Origin: Lathyrus oleraceus
Lineage: Eukaryota; Streptophyta; Magnoliopsida; Fabales; Fabaceae
Length of the DNA stretch: 64,000 bases
NCBI RefSeq assembly: GCF_024323335.1
Contig: NC_066581.1
Span: 429,368,136-429,432,135, forward strand
Direction: 5' to 3'
Shown: positions 9,884-20,251 of the stretch, piece by piece
Layout: every line of letters begins with the position of its first letter
Position numbering within the stretch: the first letter of the stretch is position 1
Translations under genes and position numbers: made by a program
Notes under the pieces: generated by a model
Told to the model about the DNA's origin: nothing
What the model saw: only the letters and a program-made list of their open reading frames with translations
The model's database searches: none

Positions 9884-10330
9884 GTGCGTCCGTCTACTAG
9901 GGCAACGCCTTTCTCACTTGGGTATGGGATGGAAGCCGTGCTGCCAGTCGAGGTCCAGATTCCGTCATTGAGAGTCCTGATGGACGTAAAATTGAAAGAG
10001 ACGGAGTGGGTAAGGACTCGGTATGAAGAGTTGAGCCTAATTGAGAAAAAGAGGTTGGCAGCCACTCGTCACGGGCAGTTGTACCAGCAGCGAATGAAGC
10101 ATGCTTTTGACCGAAAGGTACGACCTCGTGTGTATCATGTAGGGGATATGGTGTTGAAAAGGATCCTTCCTCCTCAGAACGACCGTAGGGGCAAGTGGAC
10201 ACCCAATTATGAGGGTCCATTCGTGGTCAAGAAGGTTTTCTCTGGCGAAGCCTCGTTGTTGACGACCATGGATGGCGAGGATTCCCCATCCCCTGTGAAT
10301 GCGGACGCAGTTAAAAAATACTTCGTATAA
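9884..10330 (+). pseudogene. Integrase C-terminal tail of A
   Basis: About 149 codons are open to the natural stop at 10328-10330. The block starts STRATPFSLGYGMEAVLPVEV, a conserved segment after the DDE core of Ty3/gypsy integrases. It ends in the basic C-terminal domain (GDMVLKRILPPQNDRRGKW, then PNYEGPFVVKKVFSGEA). The catalytic core is missing. The same tail is kept in B (22819-23265) and in decayed form in C (34180-34496), always just before the hairpin array. Confidence 0.85.
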
Positions 10331-10334
10331 GAGA

Positions 10335-10540
10335 CCCGCTGGACGAAAAGAATAAAATAGTCCAGGCAAAAATGGGCATCCCGGCGAACCAGAAAAAAAA
10401 TGAAAAAAGGTTCGGGCAAAAATTAGGGATAAAGAGAAAAAACTGTACACCCGGCAAGTCGAAAACCCCACAAGGGCGGCTTGGGCAAAAAAGGGTATCC
10501 CGGTGGACTGAAAACCCGAAGGGGCGGTCCAGGCAAAAGA
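10335..10540 (+). other. Hairpin array downstream of pol (A)
   Basis: Four stem-loops follow the pol stop, each with different arms. They are CTGGAC 10339-10344 with GTCCAG 10360-10365; CGAACC 10385-10390 with GGTTCG 10409-10414; CAAGTC 10455-10460 with GGCTTG 10478-10483 (one G.T); and TGGACT 10504-10509 with GGTCCA 10526-10531 (one G.T). Most are framed by CCCG on the left and GGCAAAA on the right. Confidence 0.65.
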
Positions 10541-11389
10541 GGGATTGAAACGAACAACTACGTCTAGCATGATCGTTTGTGCTTTGGATATGACATGGAT
10601 AATCCTCGACAGGGATCGGTCGGAAGTGTCTTGTTCAGAAGGCAGAAAGCGCGGAGAGTCTTGAGGACATATGGGGTGTAACCGAGTTGGAACTCGATGA
10701 GATCACGGGTTCACATTGCCATTAGGATAGATTTTCCTTTTGTGTGCAATTACCTCTTTTCAGGGATTGCTTCCTGTGTATTGCTCGGTTTTGAGCCACC
10801 TTTTTTCAATCAATAAAATGCATATTCAGTCAAATAATGTTGTTTTTGTTTTCATTACCGCTTTGATTGCAAAAACATCCAGTTTATTTTGATAAAGAAT
10901 ATTTGCATTTTGAGACATACAGGTCCCTTCCAATGCATGTTTATAAGATTGAAAACTTGAAATCTTATTCGGAAGGTGGAGTGACCCAAGTGTTGAAATT
11001 TTGGCACGCCTGGGGCACATTTTATCTAACGATCTCTTTTGCAGGTGCTGTTAGATATTTTCACTCGCTTGCAGTTTGTGATGTGAAGCCTTTTTGACAA
11101 AAGATCCCCGTGGAGTCCAATCAGGGACAAGGATTGAAGAATGGTGAAAAGACGGTGAAAGAATGGCGACGATCCTGGAGGGTTAATCAAGAAGACTCTT
11201 TAAAGTCGGAGGACTGGAAAGTTTGTACGAGTCCAAGGAGTTCGATCTCCGTAGAGTACGGAGAAGCCGAGAATACAAGGTGAATCAGAAGAGACCGGAT
11301 GAGTCTGGGAACTCTCGAAAGCGAAAAGCTGACACTGTGGTGGGATGGTGAACACCAGTGTTCGACGGGTCGACGGGCGTTCCGTGTCC

Positions 11390-11880
11390 AATAGGCCCTA
11401 TCTTCCCAGCGGGTTCGAGGATGTCATCTCCCCAGCGGATTCGAGATCGGTGTTTCCTCAGCAGGTCTGGAGTTTGCTGTAATCCCCAACAGGGTTGAGA
11501 ATGTTAGTTCCCGAGCAAGTCTGAAGTTTGCTGTTTCCCCAAGCAGGGTTGGGATTGTTATGTCCCCAGCGGGTTCTAGATCGGTGTTGCCTCGGCAGCC
11601 AGGCCTGAGGTTGTTTCCCTAGCAGGGTGGAGGTTGTTATTTCCCCAGCAAATCGAAGATTGCTGTTTTCCCCGCAGAGTGCGTTGGTGGTTTCTTCCCC
11701 AGCGAAGTCCCCAAGCGGATCGGGTTCAGTGGAGTTCATCCCTGTTGAGGGTTGTCCTTTCCCCAGCGGCAATGCTATTCCCCCAATAGGGTGGAGATTG
11801 GAGCGATAGCGAGCTCCTCAGCTGAGTGCCTCGAGCTTCCCAGTAGAGTCCCTTGAGGGGGATACTTTTTTAGGCATTCA
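11390..11880 (+). repeat. CCCCAGC-motif cluster in A 3' UTR
   Basis: A dozen or more degenerate units of CCCCAGC(A/G)G(G/A)(T/G) occur at irregular spacing of about 30-60 bp. The motif resembles TCCCCAGCAG, the complement of the right half of the primer-binding site. Similar clusters lie at the same place in B and C. No gene is seen between the hairpin array and the solo LTR. Confidence 0.7.
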
Positions 11881-12959
11881 TCATTTAGATAAGCATAGCA
11901 TATTGCATAGCTAATTGCGTAGCATTTCCATGGTTCTGGAGCATTACGCTGTAAAAAAAATCATGCATCAGCATTGCAAGCATAAACTAGTCTCAAGCCA
12001 TGGTTACCGTTTGAGGATTGGTTTCGCTGGTTGGAAGATCAGCGTTGCAAGTATAAATTCGACTCAAGCTGTGGTTACCGTTTGAGGATTGGTCTCGTGT
12101 TGGTGTAAGCCCTAGAGGCCAATACCTTTTGGTACTTGTATCGAATTAATAAAAGGCTTTTTCTTTATTATGATTGATTAATAAAGTCCCTAGAATAGAT
12201 AGTCCGTTTAATGTATTAAGTGTGACTTAATCATGAGAACGCATTAAACATAAGGACACTATTCTTAAAGTATCCGTAGTCGAGCTTTAGTGTGAAGTGG
12301 GATAACATTAAAGCATTAAGACTATTATGTTTGTAGACTGATGATCACATCTCATGGATCATGGATAAAGAGTTGTCAAGTCTTAAACATAGGTATGAAT
12401 ATTAGGAGTAATATTTATACCGGATTGACCCGCTATGAGAATACTATATAGAAAGTTATGCAAAGTGTCATAAGTTATTCTCATGGTGATAATAGTGTAT
12501 TCCACTCTTCGACCTGAAACCACTATGGATCCTAGATGTAGAGTCGAGTGCTTTATTGCTGATCCAACGTTGTCCGTAACTGGATAACCATAAAGACAGT
12601 TGATGGGTACTCCACGAAGCATGCTGAGGGACATGAGTGACCTAGATGGAATTTGCCCATCCTGCATAACAGGATAAATGTCTATGGGCCCAATATTGAA
12701 CTGGACAAGGATGACACGGTCTATGCCTTGTGTTCAATATAGACATAAGGGCAAAAGGGTAATTATACACATAATTATTATCACAGAAGGAATTGTCAGA
12801 TCACATGACATTTTCGTGTCTTGGGTAGCAGTGATGTGTTGCTAGATACCACTCACTGTTTATTATGTTAAATGTGTGATTTAATATAATTGCCAACGTC
12901 ACGAAAACCTACAGGGTCACACACAAAGGACGGATTGATGAGAGATAGAGTAACTAAGG

Positions 12960-13062
12960 AATACCGTAAGGTACGGTGCCCTTAAGTGAGTTATAGAACA
13001 TCGTAAGGTACGGTGTACTTGAGTAGAATACGAAATATGGTAAGGTACCATGGGCTTAAGTG
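12960..13062 (+). repeat. Three short direct repeats with small inverted repeats in the solo LTR
   Basis: Three units of about 45 bp share GTAAGGTAC followed by CTTAAGTG or CTTGAGTA. Unit one contains ACCGT-AAGGT-ACGGT and unit three ATGGT-AAGGT-ACCAT, so the arms differ while pairing is kept. Unit two has one arm changed. They lie just upstream of the TATA box and could be promoter elements. Confidence 0.6.
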
Positions 13063-13138
13063 ATTTTGGGCATATTATAAGATATGGGCCAAAATACACT
13101 TAAGTGGGCTTTTAGCTTGAAGCCCACACAAGTGGTTC

Positions 13139-13146
13139 TATAAATA
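13139..13146 (+). promoter_or_regulatory. TATA box of the copia solo LTR
   Basis: TATAAATA in the context GTTCTATAAATAGAACCC lies about 330 bp before the LTR end, where a copia core promoter is expected. A CT-rich stretch follows at about 13196. Confidence 0.6.
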
Positions 13147-13478
13147 GAACCCTTGTGCAGAAGCAAAAATGGCGGTTGCATTCTTTTCGTTTTCACTCTC
13201 TCTCTCTCACTCAAAAGCCTTCATTCGTACCAGCTAGCACTGAGATTGAAGGAAGCCGTTCGTGTGGACTGAGTAGAGACGTTGTCATCGTTCAACGTTC
13301 GTGATCGCTTTGTGGATCTGCATCAAAGGTTTTGATCGTTACAAGAGATCTGCACCAAAGGTTTCAACCGTCATAAGAGGTAAATATTCTATCACTGATC
13401 ATGACCATTCGTAAGGATCTCTAAAGGAGAAATTTTAATTTCCGCTGCGCTTTGGGTCGCAAATTCTCCTTCATCTCG

Positions 13479-14178
13479 CCGGATGATGACGATGTTACTC
13501 TGAGGAGTTTAGCATCGTGACGTTGGGTCAATAGTTTTCCCCAGTAGTGCGATATTGGAGGAAGAGATTCCATCGGGCGGAGATGGAAATGAAGATCAGA
13601 GAATGTTACGCGATCAGCGCGAAAATCGAGGTTCAAATGGAGAAAGGGAAGTGCAGGGCATATTCTGGAGAACGGGGTTCAACTGGAGATTGGAGTTGAA
13701 GATGGTATCCGGGATGAGGTCCTCAGGATTGTCTTCTGATCATGTGTCACCTTAGACTTTGGCAAGGCCAAAAGAAGTCGTTATGGGTGTCTTCGGAGTA
13801 AGAAATACGCATGATTACCTTCATGTTGCGAAGGTGTACCCTCTGATATGTCGCCATCAGAGTGGTGTTTGGTGTTATTTCCGACGTTGCCAGCGGAATT
13901 ATCACAAGAGAATGGAGAGCGGGGTCCAAAAGGAGAAAGGGAGGCACAGGGTGTTTTCTGGAGAACGGGGTTCAAAACGGCGATCGCGAGTTATCGTCAG
14001 GCGACTGGGGTTCAAATGGAGAACGGGGTTCATTATTTGGCAGTAGGAGTGACATGAAATTATCGGGGTCCAAATGCGGTGATCAGGGATCATCCTTGTA
14101 AAAAATCAGAAAGTTTTGGGGTTCAAGAAAAGCAAAAAGAAGATAAAAATCCCCAGCTGAGCGCAAATTGGTCGTTCA
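13479..14178 (+). other. A 3' UTR between solo LTR and element B
   Basis: This is non-coding sequence. It holds repeated GGTTCAAATGGAGA(A/G) units and a hairpin CCAGTA-GTGCGA-TATTGG at 13541-13558. It ends with the target duplication GTTCA (14174-14178) of element B. The matching region of B is 43623-45015. Confidence 0.7.
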
Positions 14179-15420
14179 TGTAACACCTCAAAATTTGCCC
14201 TCCTCTCTTGGGACTAGCTTAACATATTACATATCATTTTTTAGGTCATTAGGCATTGCATATTGCATATCATGTGGTTACATGGTGCAAGCCATTCTCC
14301 CAAGTCTTGATCAGAAGAAAGGAGGTCATGTGCAAGCTAGGGTTTCATTGGACTGGTCATTAATCATCTGAGGATGTGGAGGTCCAAATTAGGGTTTTGT
14401 GGTTCTCAAAGGGGATTGGTCTTCATCTTGATTGAAATGATTCATCATCATCATCATGGTTTGTCATCATCAAGTGTGGGAGCACATTCTTTGAGATTAG
14501 GATTTTGACCACTGGTCAACCCTAATCAGGTGCATTGGGCCAATCAGGGCATGGCTAGGAGATGGGGTCTATGATGGATATGAGGATCATTTTATGATTA
14601 TATGGAGCTTATTGGAGCTAGGGTTTCACCCTTGAGCCATTTCATCAGAAGATTGGGGCTCAGATTGATCAGTGCATTGCCAGATTCATCTATCAGTTGA
14701 AAAAGTCAACTGTGGTCAACTGTGCTTGATTTAATGGATTTGGAGGTGGGAGAGAGTTGGATACACTTCATTCATGTTGGAACAAGTGTTATTTGACATG
14801 TCAAAGCTCAAGAATGGAGAAAATAAAGTCAAAACAAAAATTGCCAAAAATAGAAAGTGACTTGTAATGGAAGTTTCCAAAAGTGGAAAGTTTTGACCTC
14901 AAAATTACATGTCCAAGGAAGCTTCAAATGAAAATTTGTTCAACATGAAAGTTGTAGATCTTGGTCTCACCTTTCCAAAAAGTCCAAGAACTTGAAATTC
15001 CCATGCATGGTTGGCAAGTTATGGTCCATTCAATTTCAAAAAAGACCCATAATCAAAGGGGCATAACTTTCACATGGAGTGTCCAAATTGGATGATCTTT
15101 TTATGAGCAAACTCCATTTGACATGTACCTTCATGGTGCATAATCAAAATTCATCAAAAATGGTCAATGCAAAAGGTCAATTTTCAAGTGCACTAATTTA
15201 AATCCAAGGGCAAAATGGTCCAACTTGCAAAATAATTGGAATTTTGACATGAGGGTTTTTGCAACACATTCCAGATGCAAATTGAAGCTTGTTCCAACTG
15301 TCATGAGTTGTCATATGGTGATATTTGGCAAGGTCATTTTGGAACTTTCATTAAAAGTGCAATTATGCTAATCCATTTCATTTTGGCTAATTGGTGATTA
15401 AGAGAGTGATTAAGGGATAG

Positions 15421-15426
15421 TATAAG
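15421..15426 (+). promoter_or_regulatory. Probable TATA box of B 5' LTR
   Basis: TATAAG at about 1.24 kb into the LTR is the positional match of the TATAAAA box in A. It is less canonical than A's. Confidence 0.4.
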
Positions 15427-18393
15427 ATGTTAATCATAACAGAATTGCAAACCATAATCACATTTCTCAAGAGCTGTAACAAACTTTCACCAAAACCTCT
15501 CAAAAACTCTTCAATCTTCATCAAGCATTTTTCAACTTTTCTCCATCAAATCTCAATCAATTTGCACGATTCTTGATGGATTCATCTTCTCCAAGCCTCA
15601 ATCTCCAACTGTTTTGACAAATCAAAGCCGAAAACTCCAAGATCAAGGACTGTCATGCTTGTGCTCATCAATGGCATTTGGAGAGTTCTCGCATCTGGAT
15701 CAACCTCGAGCTAAGATAACTTCTCCATTCACCTTCCTATACTTGGATACACATCTGTTTCGGACAATTGGAGCAAGAAACCTCAAATTCGAGCACTGCC
15801 ATCTCCAAGGTACCAAAACTCGAATCTCACCATTTCTTGAATTGTGATATGCTTTTGGTAGTTTATTCATCATAGATCATTATGCTGTGCTTAGTTTTTA
15901 AAATGATTGAGTGTGGAGTGAGATATTTCGATTCAAAGTTTTGTTGTCATTTCTTTTTTCGCTCGATCTGTGAGATATAGTAGGAATTAAGAGAAATCAT
16001 TAGCATATTCTTGATTTACATTGAGAGACGGTGAGAACGGTGTGCCATTTGTTGATTTTGGTTGAGGTTTGAGCCGAACCGTTGCTGGACATGGAGGCGC
16101 GAAGAACACGCGATGAAGATGGAAAATTCTGGGAAAAAGCTGTGTTTGATCCGTCCGATTCCTTGTTTTTTTTTGAATTTCTGTTTGCCGCCTGTTTGAG
16201 CCAACCAGAAGCTGCCACTGAATTAATGCCATGCGCTGTCGTTTTGATCCCTGGGCACGGCAATTACGAGATTGCCATTCAAGCCTTAATAAATCAATAA
16301 TCCACTTAAATAATTATTCAATAATTAACAAAACTTTAGAAAATCCAAACAAATCCATTTTTAATCCAAAATTAGTGAGACTTTTTTTGTTGGATTCATA
16401 ATTTTGTCTAGAATTTTATAGGTATGATATCATAAGTTGTGCTTGGAGGATTTTTGGATTGGCCTACTGATTTTGTTCATGTGCTCATTTTTTGCATGTC
16501 TTGCCAAAACCATCATGAAATGCTCATACTTGTAAAGAAATGGATGAAAATATTTGTGCTTATTCTAGACATGTTGATGGTGATTTTCATGTAGAGTTTG
16601 TGATTTTTGGATACTTGGTGTTGGAGATATGATTTTTTGAATCTAGGTGTGACAATTTGTGTCACACCAAGCTAGGTCAAATTTCTGATTTTATTTGCAT
16701 GGCCTAGGATTGTTGAATTGCTGCAATTTTTTGCATGAATGATTATTGATATGTCAAGATAACATGTGATTTTTTCTGGAATTATTGGTTTCATTTTCAA
16801 ATTGATTGATAATTTTCTTCTCTGTGTGCTCATTTTGCAACATTGTGTGACACATGTTTGTATTTTGTTTGTGAAATTCTCATAGTGTATTGGATGAAGA
16901 TGAAATTTGGTGTAAGCATTGTAGACACATTATAGGACATCATGGTTTTGATCCCATTCATTTCTTAGTTGTTGTCACTGTTTTATGAATTATGGAAGTT
17001 GATGCTTATGTGGATGCCTTGAATTGGTTTGTATAATTGTGTCTGGACTTCTTGATTTTCATTGACCTACTTTCTTTTGTCCAATTGAGCTGAAAATTGA
17101 CATGCTATACATTGAATATGTCCTGTTTAGGTGTGAATTTTTGTGGAATTAATTGAATTGATTTGGTATGCTTTTGAGTGAAATAGTTCTGTTTGGTCTT
17201 TGGAAGTTGCAAATTGCATGATTGATGTTAAATTGTGCATGGAATGATAATGGTGATTGATATGAGCATGGGACCAATTGCATTTGCTTTTGATTTGTTT
17301 GAATATGATTTTGGATGAGTTGCACTTGCTGTTTAGAATTTTTATCCCATTTGGACCCTAGGCTTGGCCTAGTGGTCTAGTTTCTCACATTTGGTTTGGA
17401 TTTTCAGGTTAAAAGTGCAAAAGGCTTAAGGAGAGAAATGGAAATTGAAAATTGAATTTGTTTGATGTTGTCCACTAACATGACTTTGTTTTGTAGGGAT
17501 TGATGCTTGAGCTTGAGCTTATAGCTTGCACTTGTGTGCATTAACTTGTGTTGTCTGTATAGATTAACATTTGTTGTTTATTGTTGGTTTGTCTGAGTAC
17601 TGATGATACTTGATTGATTTCAGGTACATTTAGTCGCTTACAGTTCTTTAAGAACTTGCTTGCTGCTGCTTGGTTTTTTAACCAATTGAGGTAGGACTTC
17701 TATTCTTCATGTAGTCTGGAAGACCTGGCCTGTTACTTGGCCAGGCAACTGTCTGAAGTCCTCCTTAAGAGGCGATGTTTGTGGTTGTTTACATTTGTGC
17801 CCAAGCAGGTAAAGACCTCTATGAGGCAATTGGCGGATCATAGGGATATGCAATCTATCCCCCGCTATTCTGTTGAGTCGTCCCTCTGCTCACACGGCTG
17901 TGTGTTGATGCATTGGGACACAAACCCAAGATCTTGTGCTGTTGCACAATCGAGTCAGAGTCTTGAGCGTAGAAGGGTCCCTCCATTCTGGACCCACGCT
18001 CCTTTGTCCGAAGCTCTCCCTGGTCAGGGATAAGAGCTGTGAAGTCTAATCTTCACTCACCTTTCATCTGCTTCACCTTAGCCCCGCAATGGCAAGGTTA
18101 AGAGCGAATACTACCCATGTACAGATGACTTGCTTCGGCAGTCAAACCCATTGTTTGAGCCTCACTTGACTGGTTATAGTGTGTGCTATGTGAATATTTG
18201 CTTGAAATGCTTGTTTTGATCTGTTGATGCTTGCATGCTTGTTTTCCTGGATAGGATTAGCTTGCAGTTGTGCAAGTAGGTAGAAACCACAACATAGGGC
18301 AATGATGCATGACAACACTAGGCTCGAGTACAACTCCCTGGTAGTGTGTCTCCCCTTGGTTTCTGGCTAGATTTTATTTCCCTTTCAGGGGAA

Positions 18394-18462
18394 CTACATC
18401 GCCCTGATCCTCGTTCCAGACGAGGTATGTAGGCAGGAGACCGTGCGAGGTCTTCTCCGGGC
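18394..18462 (+). other. Pseudoknot RNA module B-1 (predicted)
   Basis: Helix a: CTACAT 18394-18399 with ATGTAG 18427-18432, a compensated change from CTACGT/ACGTAG in A. Helix b: GCCC 18401-18404 with GGGC 18459-18462. First hairpin: CCTCGT/ACGAGG 18409-18425, loop TCCAG. Second hairpin: AGACC/GGTCT 18438-18453, loop GTGCGA, extended by one pair in the 3' LTR copy (49249-49316). Confidence 0.65.
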
Positions 18463-18657
18463 ACTTTTTTTCTTTTTTACGTGTGTTTGCTTGTTATCTT
18501 CTTGTGTGTCAGGATATGGACGTAAGCCCAGCGATTGGCTGTACGTATCTTGATTGTGTTTGTTTGGTTCGGAAGCCGATGTAAGTCCAGCGATTGGCAT
18601 TCAGGTTCCAGGTTTGCCTGTGGGTGTGTGTGTCTTGTTTGGCGTGCGTGAGCCGAA

Positions 18658-18724
18658 CTACGGCAGCTCTGATTCTCGTTCCAGACGAGATACGTAGGCA
18701 TAGGATGCGATGTCCTATCGAGCT
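18658..18724 (+). other. Pseudoknot RNA module B-2 (predicted)
   Basis: Helix a: CTACG 18658-18662 with CGTAG 18693-18697. Helix b: AGCTC 18665-18669 with GAGCT 18720-18724. First hairpin: TCTCGT/ACGAGA 18674-18690, loop TCCAG. Second hairpin: TAGGAT/GTCCTA 18701-18717 with one G.T, loop GCGAT. The 3' LTR copy is 49512-49578. Confidence 0.65.
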
Positions 18725-18810
18725 CTCTTCCTCTTAACCCCACCTGTGTTGTCTTCGGTATGTGTGTGTGTGATGTTTTAGCAACCTTTTCTTTTCCTAG
18801 AGCGTGGATC

Positions 18811-18857
18811 CCGTCGAGTACGACGGACGTGAGGGGTGCTAATACCTTTCCCTTGCG
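18811..18857 (+). other. Conserved hairpin pair upstream of the primer-binding site (B)
   Basis: The first hairpin, CCGTCG-AGTA-CGACGG (18811-18826), is perfect where A has a G.T pair. A second hairpin like A's follows (AGGGGT... with ...CCCTT). Confidence 0.55.
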
Positions 18858-19017
18858 TAACCGACTCCCTTACCCTTTCTCTTTGGTCGCGAGACCATGC
18901 TTTTTCCAGGTTTCTCTGAGCGTTTCCTTTCCCTATCTTGGGATAAATAACGCGCAGTGGCGGCTCTATGTTGTGTTTTGTTTTAGCCCGCCGGTTGTTT
19001 TTCGCGGATGCGACAGC

Positions 19018-19035
19018 TGGCGACTCTGCTGGGGA
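19018..19035 (+). other. Primer-binding site of B
   Basis: TGGCGACTCTGCTGGGGA, two bases after the LTR end and identical to A and C. Confidence 0.85.
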
Positions 19036-20251
19036 CTGCATAGATGTTGACCTGTGCTGGTCCATCTTCCCTAAGCGAGTCCTTCCTAGCGTTCTAGGAT
19101 AGTTTAGGTTGCTTGTGTTGCTTTATTTATTGCATTTATTATTCTAACCTGTGTATATATTTGCATAAATATTTGCATGCATCGTACTATCATGTTGCCG
19201 TCCTCTGTGCAGGTGGTTCCTCTGTTTTGGGGTGGGTGTTTTGAGTGGGGTTAAAACCCAGGCTCGAGTATACACCTAGGATTAGTGTGGTCTCATGTTG
19301 CCTCCTTCATGTTAGGTCAATATGTGCCTGGCAGCATGATGTACCACAAGCCAGACGAGGTTCATTTGATAGTGCTTTCCTCTGTGGAGTATCCACTTTG
19401 GTTGAGTTACTTCATTTGACCTGTTGACTCTGGTGACCGATCATTTCCCGGATCTTTGGTTTAGACGATCTCAGGAGAGCTACAATGGCACACCCGAAAG
19501 GGCAAACCCATTGAGTATCTCTGCCCGATTGTCGAGACTATTATCCGCCTTAGGATGACCTGATTAGAATTTACCTGTGAGGGGAGGGTGATTCTTTCAG
19601 ATGCATGTTCTGTTGGTGACTTTGATGGTGACTATTGGTTTCGTTGATCAGAGTCATATTTATAAGGCGGATTTATGGCCATTTATTTCTGAGACGCCGG
19701 AGTGCTGTCCGAGTTATTTATCAGTGGGGATCCGTTTATTTCAGGATTCCCCGGGCCGATTCAGAAATGGTTATGGGTATCTGCTCAGAGATTTTTTGGT
19801 GATGATGATGGTGTATCAGTCAGTTCCGTTTATTTCGGAACTCTCTTGAGTCAGATTTGTGGTTACATATTCCCTCAGATGGTTGTGATCGGTTCAGAGA
19901 TCAGGGTTGTGACTCAGAGCGACAGTTGATGATCAGATGACTTGGAGGATGGCCCATTGCATTCATTCATCTGCATCATTCTCATTTTGCATTCATCTGC
20001 ATCGAACCTATGTCTAGCCATATAGGGAGTATTATTGATTGAGAATCTGGTTGAGAGACATCTTGAATTTCAGAATATGGATGTCAACATATTATCTGTC
20101 TCGATGAAGCCAGAATCAAAGGAAGGAATTTTCCTCATATGGATAGATGTTGCATTCATGCATATTAACCCATTTGCTGTTTTGTAGGTGTCAACCGGTG
20201 CGCATAGCTTGTTTGCTTAGATATCCTGCTAGGGGCAGCAAATCCAAACTG
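19036..20251 (+). other. Untranslated leader of B
   Basis: The sequence parallels A's leader (5615-6897), with many stops in all frames. No ORF1 is seen. Confidence 0.6.

Larger units (their letters stand above)
12098..13473 (+). mobile_element. Solo LTR, Ty1/copia, Angela-type
   Basis: The 1,376-bp segment begins TGTTGGTGTAAGCCCTAGAGG and ends CTCCTTCA, flanked by TCTCG at 12093-12097 and 13474-13478. Upstream and downstream sequences join smoothly as A's 3' UTR. The start (TGTTGG...GCCCTAGAGGC) and the internal GTCTTGGGTAGCAGTGATGTG are features I recall from Angela/BARE LTRs. No internal region is present, so it is a solo LTR left by recombination between two LTRs. Confidence 0.9.
14179..19015 (+). 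repeat. 5' LTR of element B
   Basis: It begins TGTAACACCTCAAAATTTGC and ends GGATGCGACA, next to the primer-binding site. A TATAAG box at 15421 marks the probable promoter. Two pseudoknot modules and a hairpin pair lie in the last 650 bp. Reading frames inside it are short and not supported. Confidence 0.95.
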
